Positions 1 to 9,800 of a stretch of DNA of 13,376 nucleotides are shown here, piece by piece. The notes under the pieces are model-generated. The model searched no databases. It had not been told where the DNA came from and saw nothing but the letters and a program-made list of their open reading frames with translations. Every line of letters begins with the position of its first letter. Positions within the stretch are counted from its first letter, which is position 1. Both the position numbers and the translations under genes were made by a program. Origin of the DNA: CAYXVF01 sp964468125 (lineage in GTDB: Bacteria > Myxococcota > XYA12-FULL-58-9 > CAYXVF01); the NCBI GenBank assembly GCA_964468125.1, contig CAYXVF010000139.1:1-13376 (forward strand), read 5' to 3'.

Positions 1-2487
<2,487 letters not shown>

Positions 2488-2542
2488 GAAAGGTTTGCTC
2501 CCTTCAGCGGCGTACGCGTGAGACTTTACGCGACACCACCAG

Positions 2543-2573
2543 AAGAAAAACGCACGAAAAGGCAGAAAGCCTT
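2543..2573 (-). terminator. possible weak attenuator upstream of rpoB
   Basis: In the minus-strand transcript a 5-bp stem (AAGGC / GCCTT, loop of 5) is followed by TT and then a T-rich run ending in TTTTT, about 70 bases before the rpoB start. The stem is short and the T run is interrupted by CGTGCG, so termination would be partial at most. It may modulate readthrough from rplL into rpoB. This is a weak call based on shape alone. Confidence 0.25.
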
Positions 2574-2654
2574 GAGGCCCCCGCCCATTTTCGTGTCAAA
2601 TTACGGTGAGAGACGTAGTCTGCGAGACCACCCTGAATCGCAAACATCTCCTAG

Positions 2655-2675
2655 GAGAAAGCAGGAAGCTTTCTC
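2655..2675 (-). other. perfect 8-bp hairpin in the rpoB leader
   Basis: Arms GAGAAAGC and GCTTTCTC pair perfectly around a 5-base loop. The hairpin lies about 170 bases upstream of the rpoB start in the transcribed leader. It is not followed by a T run, so it is not an intrinsic terminator. An RNase III-type processing site or a leader structure is possible. Confidence 0.45.
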
Positions 2676-2911
2676 AGAGTTGCGCTCGCATGCGCACCGG
2701 CTCTCCAGATAACGATCGAACTTCAAGTTTCGAAACGACCCGTTCGCTCGTGGGCGGCTCGCCGTCCACTCACGCTCTTTCGGTCCCGCTCCCATCGAAT
2801 TGTTCCAATGAACGATTCAGATGTGAGCACCAACAAACCCGCGCCTCAAGCCGTCCGATCCGAGTGCACCACACCACCCGTCGTTCGGGATCCCCACCGT
2901 CGATTAGACGC

Positions 2912-2939
2912 AAGCTAAGCTCTAACTACGCTGGGTCAA
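2912..2939 (-). promoter_or_regulatory. candidate rpoB promoter (TTGACC-16-TAGCTT)
   Basis: On the minus strand TTGACC (2939-2934) is separated by 16 bases from TAGCTT (2917-2912). The -35 box matches 5 of 6 sigma70 consensus positions, the -10 box 3 of 6. It lies in the A+T-richer part of the rplL-rpoB spacer and would give a leader of roughly 420 bases. It is one of several weak possibilities in this spacer. Confidence 0.25.
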
Positions 2940-2976
2940 GGGTACGCAAATACTGTGCGTTCCCCTTCGGGATCGC

Positions 2977-3005
2977 AATCTAGCTATCAAGTCTAGAGAG
3001 CGCAA
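2977..3005 (-). promoter_or_regulatory. alternative rpoB promoter (TTGCGC-17-TAGATT)
   Basis: On the minus strand TTGCGC (3005-3000) is followed after 17 bases by TAGATT (2982-2977). The spacing is ideal and the -10 box matches 4 of 6 positions, but the -35 box is poor. It competes with the candidate about 65 bases downstream; only transcript-end mapping would decide between them. Confidence 0.2.
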
Positions 3006-3081
3006 GCCCTGTGCCAGCCTAAATTGTCAACAGAAAACGTGCCGTGATTCCGGCTGCTTTCGTGACCTGCGCACCGGAATG

Positions 3082-3118
3082 GACCCGCTGAACGGGTCGC
3101 CTGGGGCCAATACCCCAG
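3082..3118 (-). other. tandem hairpins after rplL
   Basis: Two perfect 6-bp stems stand 2 bases apart, about 75 bases past the rplL stop: CTGGGG / CCCCAG with a 6-base loop (3101-3118), then GACCCG / CGGGTC with a 5-base loop (3082-3098). No T run follows, so this is not a standard intrinsic terminator. The position fits a 3'-end stabilising or processing element that could raise the relative amount of L7/L12 message; that role is inference. Confidence 0.4.
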
Positions 3119-3194
3119 ACGACCACGATCCCGCGCTCACGCCGAAGCGAGCTGGCTGAGGCATCGACCGCACGCACGCGCGCGGTCCAGGAAC

Positions 3195-3602
3195 TCACTT
3201 GATCGCGACCTTCGCGCCTGCCGCTTCGAGCTTCTTCTTGAGCTCTTCGGCCTCTTCCTTCTCGATGCCTTCCTTGATCGGCTTCGGGGCGTTGTCCACG
3301 AGGTCCTTGGCCTCCTTGAGACCCAGACCGGTGATCGCGCGCACCTCTTTGATGACCGCGATCTTGTTGCCGCCGGGACCCTCGAGGATCACGTCGACTT
3401 CCGAGGGACCTTCGTCCACCGCTGCGGCTTCGCCACCGGCCGCCGGGCCAGCCATCACGACCGCGCCACCGGCAGCGGCCTCGAGGCCGTGCTCTTCCTT
3501 CAGGTAATCGCCGAGCTCCTTCGCCTGGAGCAGGGTCAGACCCACAATCTTCTCGCCGAGATCCTTGATATCGGCGTTCCACTCACGTGCTGCCTCAGCC
3601 AT
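3195..3602 (-). CDS. rplL: 50S ribosomal protein L7/L12
   Basis: Stalk protein of the large ribosomal subunit, present as dimers bound to L10 and needed to recruit and activate translation GTPases. The 135-residue product has the three expected parts: an N-terminal helical dimerisation segment (residues 1-40, with IVGLTLLQAKELGDYLKEEHG), an Ala/Gly-rich hinge (about 43-65) and the compact C-terminal domain (67-135, with NKIAVIKEVRAITGLGLKEA and a Lys/Ala-rich end). Length is slightly above the usual 120-130. The ATG at 3602 has an AGGAG site about 7 bases upstream. It follows rplJ after 87 bases that contain two hairpins, which may separate its expression from rplJ, as expected for a protein needed in several copies per ribosome. 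Confidence 0.98.
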   Translation of the reverse strand: MAEAAREWNADIKDLGEKIVGLTLLQAKELGDYLKEEHGLEAAAGGAVVMAGPAAGGEAAAVDEGPSEVDVILEGPGGNKIAVIKEVRAITGLGLKEAKDLVDNAPKPIKEGIEKEEAEELKKKLEAAGAKVAIK

Positions 3603-3613
3603 CTTTCACTCCT

Positions 3614-3638
3614 CGTGCCCCGCTTTCGCGTGGGCACG
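3614..3638 (-). other. hairpin with GNRA tetraloop upstream of the rplL start
   Basis: In the transcript the arms CGTGCCC and GGGCACG pair over 7 bp; after a bulged A, CGC and GCG add 3 bp closed by a GAAA loop, a very stable GNRA type. It ends just before the rplL ribosome binding site (AGGAG). It could set the efficiency of rplL translation, block exonucleases or bind a ribosomal protein. Structure is seen directly; function is inferred. Confidence 0.5.
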
Positions 3639-3647
3639 TTCTTCTAC

Positions 3648-3663
3648 GCCGGGACACCCCGGC
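3648..3663 (-). other. second hairpin in the rplJ-rplL spacer
   Basis: Perfect 6-bp stem (GCCGGG / CCCGGC) with loop GTGT in the minus-strand transcript, 9 bases upstream of the GNRA hairpin and about 26 bases after the rplJ stop. The two stems make up most of the spacer. No T run follows, so termination is unlikely. Confidence 0.4.
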
Positions 3664-3689
3664 TCGATTTATTTCCAAAGCGAGTCGGG

Positions 3690-4226
3690 TCAGCCTTCGC
3701 CGCCTTCTTCGCCTCCGTCTGCCTTCGCTTCGATCGCGCCCACGAGCTTGCCCGCCGGTCCCTTGAAGAGCGCCTGCAGGTTGCGGCCCGGGCCCATGAT
3801 CAGACCGACGATCTCAGACAGGAGCTCTTGTCGGCCCGGCATCTTCGAGACCGCCTCGGCGCCCTTCGCGTCGAGGACCTTGTTCTCGAGGACCCCGCCC
3901 TTGATCTTGAGCTTGTCGACGTCCTTCTGAAAATCGACCGTGGCCTTCGCCGCGCCGACCGGGTCATCGTAGCCAAACACCACGCCGGTGGGCGCACCCT
4001 TGAGGATAGGCGAGGCGTCTTCCGTGACACCGGCGGCCTCGAGCGCACGCAGCATCAGGGTGTTCTTCACGACCTGATACTTCACATTGGCTTCGCGCAT
4101 CTTCACCCGGAAGCTCGTCTGCTGCTCGACGTTCAGCCCGGTGAAGTCCACAAAGAGAACGCCCGCGCTCTTCTCGAGCTCGGCTGCTACGTCTTTGACG
4201 AACTGCTCTTTTTCCTGCCGCTGCAT
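3690..4226 (-). CDS. rplJ: 50S ribosomal protein L10
   Basis: Stalk base protein that binds 23S rRNA near L11 and anchors L7/L12 dimers through its C-terminal helix; in many bacteria the L10-L12 complex also represses its own mRNA. The 178-residue product is of usual length. The family signature is plain: VLFVDFTGLNVEQQTSFRVK (residues 23-42) followed by YQVVKNTLMLRAL. The C-terminal part, with GRNLQALFKGPAGKLVGAIE, is the expected L12-binding helix region and ends in a Gly/Glu-rich tail. The ATG at 4226 lies two bases after the rplA stop, with GAGG inside the last rplA codons as ribosome binding site, so the two genes are translationally coupled. Confidence 0.97.
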   Translation of the reverse strand: MQRQEKEQFVKDVAAELEKSAGVLFVDFTGLNVEQQTSFRVKMREANVKYQVVKNTLMLRALEAAGVTEDASPILKGAPTGVVFGYDDPVGAAKATVDFQKDVDKLKIKGGVLENKVLDAKGAEAVSKMPGRQELLSEIVGLIMGPGRNLQALFKGPAGKLVGAIEAKADGGEEGGEG

Positions 4227-4228
4227 GA

Positions 4229-4942
4229 TTACGCCTCTTTCGCGGCGGATTGCGCATCCGCCGTATCGATCTTGAGCCCCGGCCCCATCGTGCTCGACAG
4301 GGTCACGCCCTGCACGTAGGTGCCCTTCGCTGCCTGCGGCTTCAGTCGAACCACCTGCTCCATCAGAGTCTGGAAGTTCGCCTTGAGCGCGTCGCTATCA
4401 AAGGAGATCCGTCCGATGGGCGCGTGCACGATGCCCGCCTTCTCCACGCGGAACTCGATCCGGCCCTTCTTCGATTCTTCGACGGCCTTGGCGACGTCGG
4501 TCGTGACCGTGCCGACCTTCGGGTTCGGCATCAGGCCGCGGGGCCCGAGGATCTTCGCGATGGGACCGACCTTCGGCATCATGTCCGGGGTGGCGATGGC
4601 CTTGTCGAAGTCGAGCCAGCCGCCCTTGATCTTCTCCACCAGGTCTTCAGCGCCGACGTAGTCCGCGCCGGCCGCCTTGGCCTCCGCTTCCTTATCGCCC
4701 TTCGCGAAAACGAGCACGCGCACGGTCTTTCCGGTGCCGTGGGGCAGATTCGCGACGCCGCGCACCATCTGATCCGACTGGCGGGGGTCGACGCCCAGCT
4801 TGATCGCCACGTCGACGGACTCGTCAAACTTCGCCTTGGCGACGTCCTTCAGGACCGCCAGGGCCTCGTCCAAGAGGTAGCGCTTTTGGGGTTCAATCTT
4901 GCCCGCGTTCTCGCGAACGCGCTTGCTCGGCTTTCGTGCCAT
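4229..4942 (-). CDS. rplA: 50S ribosomal protein L1
   Basis: Primary 23S rRNA-binding protein of the L1 stalk, which moves with E-site tRNA release; in E. coli it also represses translation of the L11-L1 message. The 237 residues match the usual length. The N-terminal half carries LPHGTGKTVRVLVFAKGD and the family signature KVGPIAKILGPRGLMPNPKV at about residues 124-143; the C-terminal half has RIEFRVEKAGIVHAPIGRIS. The ATG at 4942 has GGAG 6 bases upstream. It follows rplK after 87 bases that include a strong hairpin (5003-5022), and is coupled to rplJ downstream. Confidence 0.98.
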   Translation of the reverse strand: MARKPSKRVRENAGKIEPQKRYLLDEALAVLKDVAKAKFDESVDVAIKLGVDPRQSDQMVRGVANLPHGTGKTVRVLVFAKGDKEAEAKAAGADYVGAEDLVEKIKGGWLDFDKAIATPDMMPKVGPIAKILGPRGLMPNPKVGTVTTDVAKAVEESKKGRIEFRVEKAGIVHAPIGRISFDSDALKANFQTLMEQVVRLKPQAAKGTYVQGVTLSSTMGPGLKIDTADAQSAAKEA

Positions 4943-5002
4943 GTGCCACTCCGCAGTCCAAACGAAGGGCCTCGATGCGACCCAGTCTCCTGCCGGCTAT
5001 GT

Positions 5003-5022
5003 GCTTCAGCCTGGGCTGAAGC
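5003..5022 (-). other. perfect 9-bp inverted repeat in the rplK-rplA spacer
   Basis: Arms GCTTCAGCC and GGCTGAAGC flank two bases, so the transcript folds into a stem of at least 8 bp beginning 7 bases after the rplK stop. It sits in the spacer before rplA and lacks a T run. Candidate roles are an RNA regulatory or processing site, or a protein-binding palindrome. It differs in sequence from the hairpins near rplL. Confidence 0.5.
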
Positions 5023-5029
5023 GTACAAT

Positions 5030-5473
5030 CTACTTCGCGACCTCGATGCCCATCGAGTTCGCGGTGCCCACGATCATGGCCATCGCACCCTCGACATCCT
5101 TGGCATTGAGGTCCTTCATCTTCAGCTCCGCGATTTCGCGGACCTGCTTCATGTTGACCTTGCCTACGGTCTGCTTGTTCGGCTCTTTCGCACCGGCCCC
5201 AGGCTTCTTGCTGATCTTCAGCCCGGCTGCCTGCTTCAACAGGACCGAGGCCGGCGGGGTCTTGGTGATGAACGTGAAAGAGCGGTCCGCGTAGACGGTG
5301 ATGACGACCGGGATCACCATCTCGCCGTCCTTCTGGGTCTTCGCGTTGAACTCCTTGCAGAACTGCATGATGTTCACGCCGTGCTGACCGAGCGCAGGAC
5401 CCACCGGCGGAGCGGGGTTGGCTTTGCCCGCCGGAATCTGAAGCTTGATCTGTCCCGCAACCTTCTTCGCCAT
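5030..5473 (-). CDS. rplK: 50S ribosomal protein L11
   Basis: Protein of the GTPase-associated centre of the large subunit, next to L10 and L7/L12 on 23S rRNA; the target region of thiostrepton. The 147-residue product shows the proline-bearing N-terminal domain (KLQIPAGKANPAPPVGPALG, then GVNIMQFCKEFNAKT) and the C-terminal rRNA-binding domain (KQVREIAELKMKDLNAKDVE, ending AMIVGTANSMGIEVAK). The ATG at 5473 follows GAGGA by 9 bases. It is the first ribosomal gene of the cluster here. secE and nusG, its frequent upstream neighbours, are missing; a lipoprotein gene on the same strand ends 132 bases upstream. A promoter-like TTGACG box lies in that gap. Confidence 0.98.
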   Translation of the reverse strand: MAKKVAGQIKLQIPAGKANPAPPVGPALGQHGVNIMQFCKEFNAKTQKDGEMVIPVVITVYADRSFTFITKTPPASVLLKQAAGLKISKKPGAGAKEPNKQTVGKVNMKQVREIAELKMKDLNAKDVEGAMAMIVGTANSMGIEVAK

Positions 5474-5566
5474 GACGTCATTTCCTCGTATTACAGCCTG
5501 TTCCGGACGGCCTAGGACGGCATTCGGACGACACGTGGACAGTCCGATCCCCGGAAAGGAAGCGGC

Positions 5567-5595
5567 GTAATTCCGTATTCGACGCCGGCCGTCAA
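5567..5595 (-). promoter_or_regulatory. candidate promoter of the rplK operon
   Basis: On the minus strand TTGACG (5595-5590) matches 5 of 6 positions of the sigma70 -35 consensus and is followed after 17 bases by AATTAC (5572-5567), a poor -10 box. It lies just past the stop of the lipoprotein gene and would give an rplK leader of about 85-90 bases, room for an autoregulatory L1-binding site. The position, in the only gap between an unrelated gene and the ribosomal cluster, supports the call more than the box scores. Confidence 0.4.
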
Positions 5596-5605
5596 GGGTA
5601 AAACG

Positions 5606-6799
5606 CTAAAAATCGCGAGTCGCGGGGCCTAGCGCGAGCTCGAGGCCGGCGCAGCGGGGTGCAGGCCCCCGGTTGGCTTCGAGAAGTTTGCCCATCGCCA
5701 CAGACGCACCCGAGGGGATTTTCGGGAGATTGTAGCGATAACCGTGCTCGATGAGCAGCTCGACCGCCCGGTGTGACAGCCGCGGAATCGACCGAGACCA
5801 GGAAATGAGCCCCTTGATCGGCGCAACGGCTCCCGGCCTGTCCGCCTGGCAGTCCAGTCTCGCCGGCGATACGCCCGCCTCGAGAAGAAGCTCGAGGTTA
5901 CCGAGCCTGCGACGCCCCTCCCGCGCGGACTCATCCGGCAACACCGGGCTAGACCCGCTCACGTAGCCGAAACCGCTGACCACGGAGCGAAGCGCCGATT
6001 CACCCGCTTCGCGATCGGTCCCACGCAATCGAAACTGCCCAGCGTCGAGCAGGGCGCGCAGCTCCCGGTTGCTCCCCCTCGACGCGACGATTTCGAGCAT
6101 GGGCCCATTCCCCATCCAAAGGGGCACTCCGTCGTCACGGCCCACCACCGCGCGCGAGAGTGAAGGATTCTTCCGAATGAGAGTCACCTTTTCGTCTTCG
6201 TTGCGGGCGTTGAAATAGCTCTGAAGCGTCACTGAGCGTTCCAGCGCCCGGCGCTCCCGTTCATTGACGCGCCGGTAGATCTCGATGTCCAGGGTTCGAC
6301 GTCTCTCCTGCCCTTCGTAATAGCTACAGCTTTCGTAGTATGTGCGAGTCACCTTGCCGTTCTTGCGGCCGAGAACGCTCGAGTCGCGGAAGCGAAATGG
6401 GCTCGTGCTACAGCGACGTTTGGGCGAGACCCGTTGCTTCGACTCCCGCACGCTGCCCATCACCAACAGGTTTCCACCGATCGGAGCCGCCTTGGAGATC
6501 GCGTCCGGCACCACGTTGCGCTCGGGCCAGCTCTGGCAACCGTGACCCTCGATACAGCGCTGCACGACGTCGTGGATCGTGATCTTTCCCAGAAGGATTC
6601 GGTCGCCCTCGCGCTCGGAAAGCTCCGCGCGGCTCACGACCTCCACAGAAGCGGGAGAGACCGCCGGTAGGGTGTTCGTCACCTGGACTTGCAGGACCGG
6701 CTGGCTTCGACCGGTGGGCACCGGGTAGGTGCGCGCGCGCATGGAAACGCAGGCCACGCTGCTGAACGAGAGCAGAGCGATCATCGTGACTCGAGCCAT
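5606..6799 (-). CDS. putative lipoprotein with ankyrin-like repeats
   Basis: Unrecognised 397-residue protein. The N-terminus MARVTMIALLSFSSVAC has a short basic start, a hydrophobic stretch and a cysteine at position 17 preceded by SVA, which reads as a lipoprotein signal, although the -3 residue is Ser rather than Leu. A middle part (about 60-190) includes DAISKAAPIGGNLLVMGSV, reminiscent of small envelope lipoproteins, and a Tyr/Cys-rich patch (TYYESCSYYEGQERRR). From about residue 195 the helix-turn-helix pattern with LEIVASRGSNRELRALLDAG, LGNLELLLEAGVSP and AVELLIEHGY suggests degenerate ankyrin repeats. I chose the ATG at 6799 because GGAGG lies 4 bases upstream; an in-frame GTG at 6826 would place that site inside the coding region. 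It lies 68 bp after the second nuclease gene and 132 bp before rplK, so its link to either is unclear. Confidence 0.75.
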   Translation of the reverse strand: MARVTMIALLSFSSVACVSMRARTYPVPTGRSQPVLQVQVTNTLPAVSPASVEVVSRAELSEREGDRILLGKITIHDVVQRCIEGHGCQSWPERNVVPDAISKAAPIGGNLLVMGSVRESKQRVSPKRRCSTSPFRFRDSSVLGRKNGKVTRTYYESCSYYEGQERRRTLDIEIYRRVNERERRALERSVTLQSYFNARNEDEKVTLIRKNPSLSRAVVGRDDGVPLWMGNGPMLEIVASRGSNRELRALLDAGQFRLRGTDREAGESALRSVVSGFGYVSGSSPVLPDESAREGRRRLGNLELLLEAGVSPARLDCQADRPGAVAPIKGLISWSRSIPRLSHRAVELLIEHGYRYNLPKIPSGASVAMGKLLEANRGPAPRCAGLELALGPATRDF

Positions 6800-6861
6800 G
6801 GAACCTCCACACCCGAAGCAAAACACGACGGTTCCAATGTGTAAAGTCGCCTAACGTGCCA

Positions 6862-6875
6862 CGGCGCTCACGCCG
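6862..6875 (-). other. short hairpin overlapping the stop of the 1148-residue nuclease gene
   Basis: A 5-bp stem (CGGCG / CGCCG) with a 4-base loop forms over the TGA stop codon (6870-6868). No T run follows, so it is not a clear terminator; readthrough into the lipoprotein gene is likely. Confidence 0.25.
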
Positions 6876-9800
6876 CACGTTTGGCCGGGCGGTTCGCGTC
6901 AAACTTCTCGCCGCCGCGGTACAGGCTCGGTGGCGCGAGCTCGACCCCAGCCTCGCGGAGCCGGAAGAAGTACTCGCCGGCGGTCTTGAAACGAATGTCC
7001 TGCGGATCGAGGAACGCCTCTCGTTCTTCGGCCTTCTTGCCGGTGCCGGTGGTGATCTTCACCTTCAGGCGCCTCTTTTCGATGCCGAGGACCTCCAGGT
7101 CCGTGATCAGGGTGCCGTTGGCGTCCTTGCCCGAATGGAGCCGCGCCCTGCCCTCGTTGTGCGTTTGCACCGTGAAGGTTTCGTTCTTCGACCCCGCGCG
7201 CGCGTAGACGGGCACGCTCGTAGCTTCCGCGAAGAGCAGATCGTCCTTCGGCATGATGTCCGCGACCGTCTTCGCCCCTGCTTCGTGAATCATGCGCGCG
7301 AACACCGCTGCGCCGAGGGTCACGTCTTCGAGGGCCTTGTGGTTCTCGCGCGGCGAGGCCGTCCCGCTCTCGACCCAACGAGCGAGGGCGCGTTCACGCG
7401 CGTCGTTCTCCAGGTGCGGAAAATCGATGAAGCTGCCCTTGCGCTGCGCTTCGGTGAGCGAGCTCAGGTGCGGACGCTCAGGGTCTTCGCTCCAGGTGTC
7501 GACGAGGGTCAGCTGGCCCTTCCCTTCCGCGGCCAGGGCTTCGAGCTTTTCGAGGGCGGCGTTGAACTTCAGGAGCTTGTGAGGCGGCACTTCTTCGCGT
7601 TCCATGCGCTCGGGTTCCCCCTCCTCCACCTCGACGGGCCGCGGCCCGCTCTCCATCGCGATCGTCACGTGCGCGCCGTTCTTCATCGCGTCGGCGAGGA
7701 CACTCATGTACGCCCCCGCGGCGTCGGGGGCGGTGACCGTGATGCCCTCACCCCTAGCCGCGCGATCCACCAAATAGTCACGCGTCACTAGCACGTCGAG
7801 GTTGTGGTAGGACTCGTCCGGGAAGGTCAGCTTCGCCCGGTCGATCGAGTCCGCGGACGGGCCGTCAACGGTGCGATGAATCCCGCCAACCGCGTTCTCC
7901 TGCTTCTGCAGCAGGCGGTCGGCCATCCGATAGTCAAAGGCGATGTTCTGGCCGTAGCTGAGAGTTGCACCGTGCCTTTGCAGGCCCTCGAGCCACTCCA
8001 CGAACCCCTCGAGCCCTTTGTTCTCGGGGACGGCGCCGGCGGCGAGAAGCGCCTCGCGGTTCATGCCGTGGATTCTCTGCGCGGGCTCCGGCACCTCAAA
8101 ACCCGGATCCACCTTCGTCTCGAGTGTGGTGCCTTCGACGACCTCCGCCCTACCATCCTTGGCCTTGAAGCCAACCCCCGCCACCTCGGTGAGCGAATCG
8201 CCGAAATGAGGCGCAAAGCCGGTGGTCTCCGTGTCCCAGCCGGCGAACACGACGTCTTTGATCGGCGTGTCCATCGGAACGTGATCGAGGATCGGCTTGC
8301 GCTCGGCGTCGTTGACGAGCGTCACGGGCTCGATGGGGCTCGCCATGTCCCACGCGGGCTCAAAGAGACGCTCGTGGTACTCGAGCGCGGCCGCCGCCGA
8401 TTCGGTGAGCTCCACCGCCTCGGTGTTCTGCGAGTGCGCCGCATCGGAAAAATTCGACGTGCCGTCGTAGAGATGGGGGGTCGGCGGCTTGTCGTCGCCC
8501 CGGACCCGGCCGATGAGTGCGCCCTTGCCGTGGAGCTTGACCATCTCGGGGTCGACACCATTCCTCGCGGCCTTCGCCGAGGCGGCCTCGTCGAAGATCC
8601 GAACTTCAATGCCCACCGCACTGAGTGCGTTGACGGCTTTTCGGTTGATGAAGTTGTCGTCGATGGTCAGGTCGTCGACCATCACCCGGACCAGACTGCC
8701 GGCGAGGTGCGCTTTGGCCAGGCGCTCGAGGACCTCGACGTCCGTGAGTGCGAAAGCACCGATCTCAATCGATTCCTGATTTTCGATCGCACGGTCGAGC
8801 CGCTCACAGAGCAGCTTGCGCGACGATTCCTCGAAGAGAACCTCCGCGTCGGAAACGAGAAGCGCAGACTTGCGGGTGAGGTTGCCGAGTGCTTTGCGCG
8901 CGTGGTTGAACTCGACCCGGTCGCGCTCGAAAGACACGCTCGCCCCCGCAGAAGCCAAGGGTTGAAGCTTCTCCATCAACTCCGCCGCGTCCGACTCCTT
9001 TGATTCAGCCCGGAGCCGCTCAGGCAGCAAAATCCGGACGGGATGCTCGGCTTTGAGATGGGCCTCCAGCAGGTTCGAGAACTCGAGAGCGTCGGCGGCG
9101 GAAACGACGAGAGGCTCTCCCGCTTCGCACAGCGCCTGCACCTCTGCGCGTGACATTCGTTCGCGCGGCCAATCAGCGGTCCACCACTCCGGGTGAACCA
9201 CGGTCACCACCGAGTGGTTGTTCGCGGCCTCGTGAAGGATTTCGAGATTCGCAATCGCGTCGTCCACGGAAATCGTGATGTTGGTTCCGAGCTTGGCGGC
9301 CTGGGCGAGCTGCTCGGGCGTGTAGCTGCGCGCCCGCGCGACCGAAGTCCCCGAGCCACTGACCGTCACAGGCACGAGTTCGAGGCCGTTCTTTTCTGCG
9401 AAGGCTTCTACCTTTGCCTGGACCCCCTCGATGTCCTGGGCCGCTTCCACGAGCAGCGGATTCGGCTCGTGCCCTTCGGGCAGCGACGAAAGAAAACGCC
9501 GCAGCGCATCGAGTGCGGAAACGCCGCGGGTTCTTCGTCCGTGGTCGACGTTGTTCGGGGAGTTCGTTCCCGCGTTGATGCCCGCGAGAAAGCGCGTGGG
9601 GATTTCAGTGTCACCGCCGTCGGTCAGATACTCCTTGATGTGCATGATCGGGCGAAACGGCTTGCCCTTGCGCTGGTGGATCTCGGCTTCTGAGACGCGC
9701 AGGTTCCGAAGCGTCTTCATCGCTTCTTGGATCTTCTTCATGCTCGCGCCCTGCACCTCGGGGCGAATCGATTCGGAGACCGGCTGCACGAGACCTTCGA

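Larger units (their letters stand above)
2488..3194 (-). other. rplL-rpoB intergenic region without a gene
   Basis: About 700 bases with no convincing coding sequence. The short open frames on either strand lack family motifs and good ribosome binding sites. The stretch is visibly poorer in G+C than the flanking genes and carries several inverted repeats readable in the minus-strand transcript: two tandem hairpins just after rplL (3082-3098 and 3101-3118), an imperfect one at 2942-2962 (arms ACGCA and TGCGT around 7 bases), a perfect 8-bp one at 2655-2675, and a small stem followed by T-rich sequence near 2559. Candidate sigma70-like boxes also occur. In E. coli the equivalent spacer holds an attenuator and an RNase III site; a similar role here is inference. 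Confidence 0.6.

Noticed and set aside
2880..2900. tRNA T-loop-like GTTCGGGATCC in the spacer
   Set aside because: No pairing 5-bp T stem, acceptor stem or anticodon arm can be built around it.
2606..2983. 125-codon plus-strand frame in the rplL-rpoB spacer
   Set aside because: No recognisable motif, no clear ribosome binding site, and opposite to every gene in the window; more likely chance in a structured spacer.
3001..3030. Perfect TTGACA on the minus strand as an rpoB promoter
   Set aside because: No acceptable -10 box at 16-18 bases spacing; the sequence there is GC-rich (GCTTGC).
3019..3582. 187-codon minus-strand frame overlapping rplL
   Set aside because: Out-of-frame shadow of rplL with Arg/Gly-rich low-complexity product.
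6799..6826. Upstream GTG start adding nine residues to the lipoprotein
   Set aside because: The GGAGG ribosome binding site lies inside that extension, and the ATG at 6799 gives a proper signal peptide.
4250..9003. Long plus-strand frames opposite rplA-rplK (421 codons) and opposite the long nuclease gene (311 and 399 codons)
   Set aside because: They lie wholly or mostly antisense to genes with clear motifs, have shadow-like composition and no ribosome binding support.
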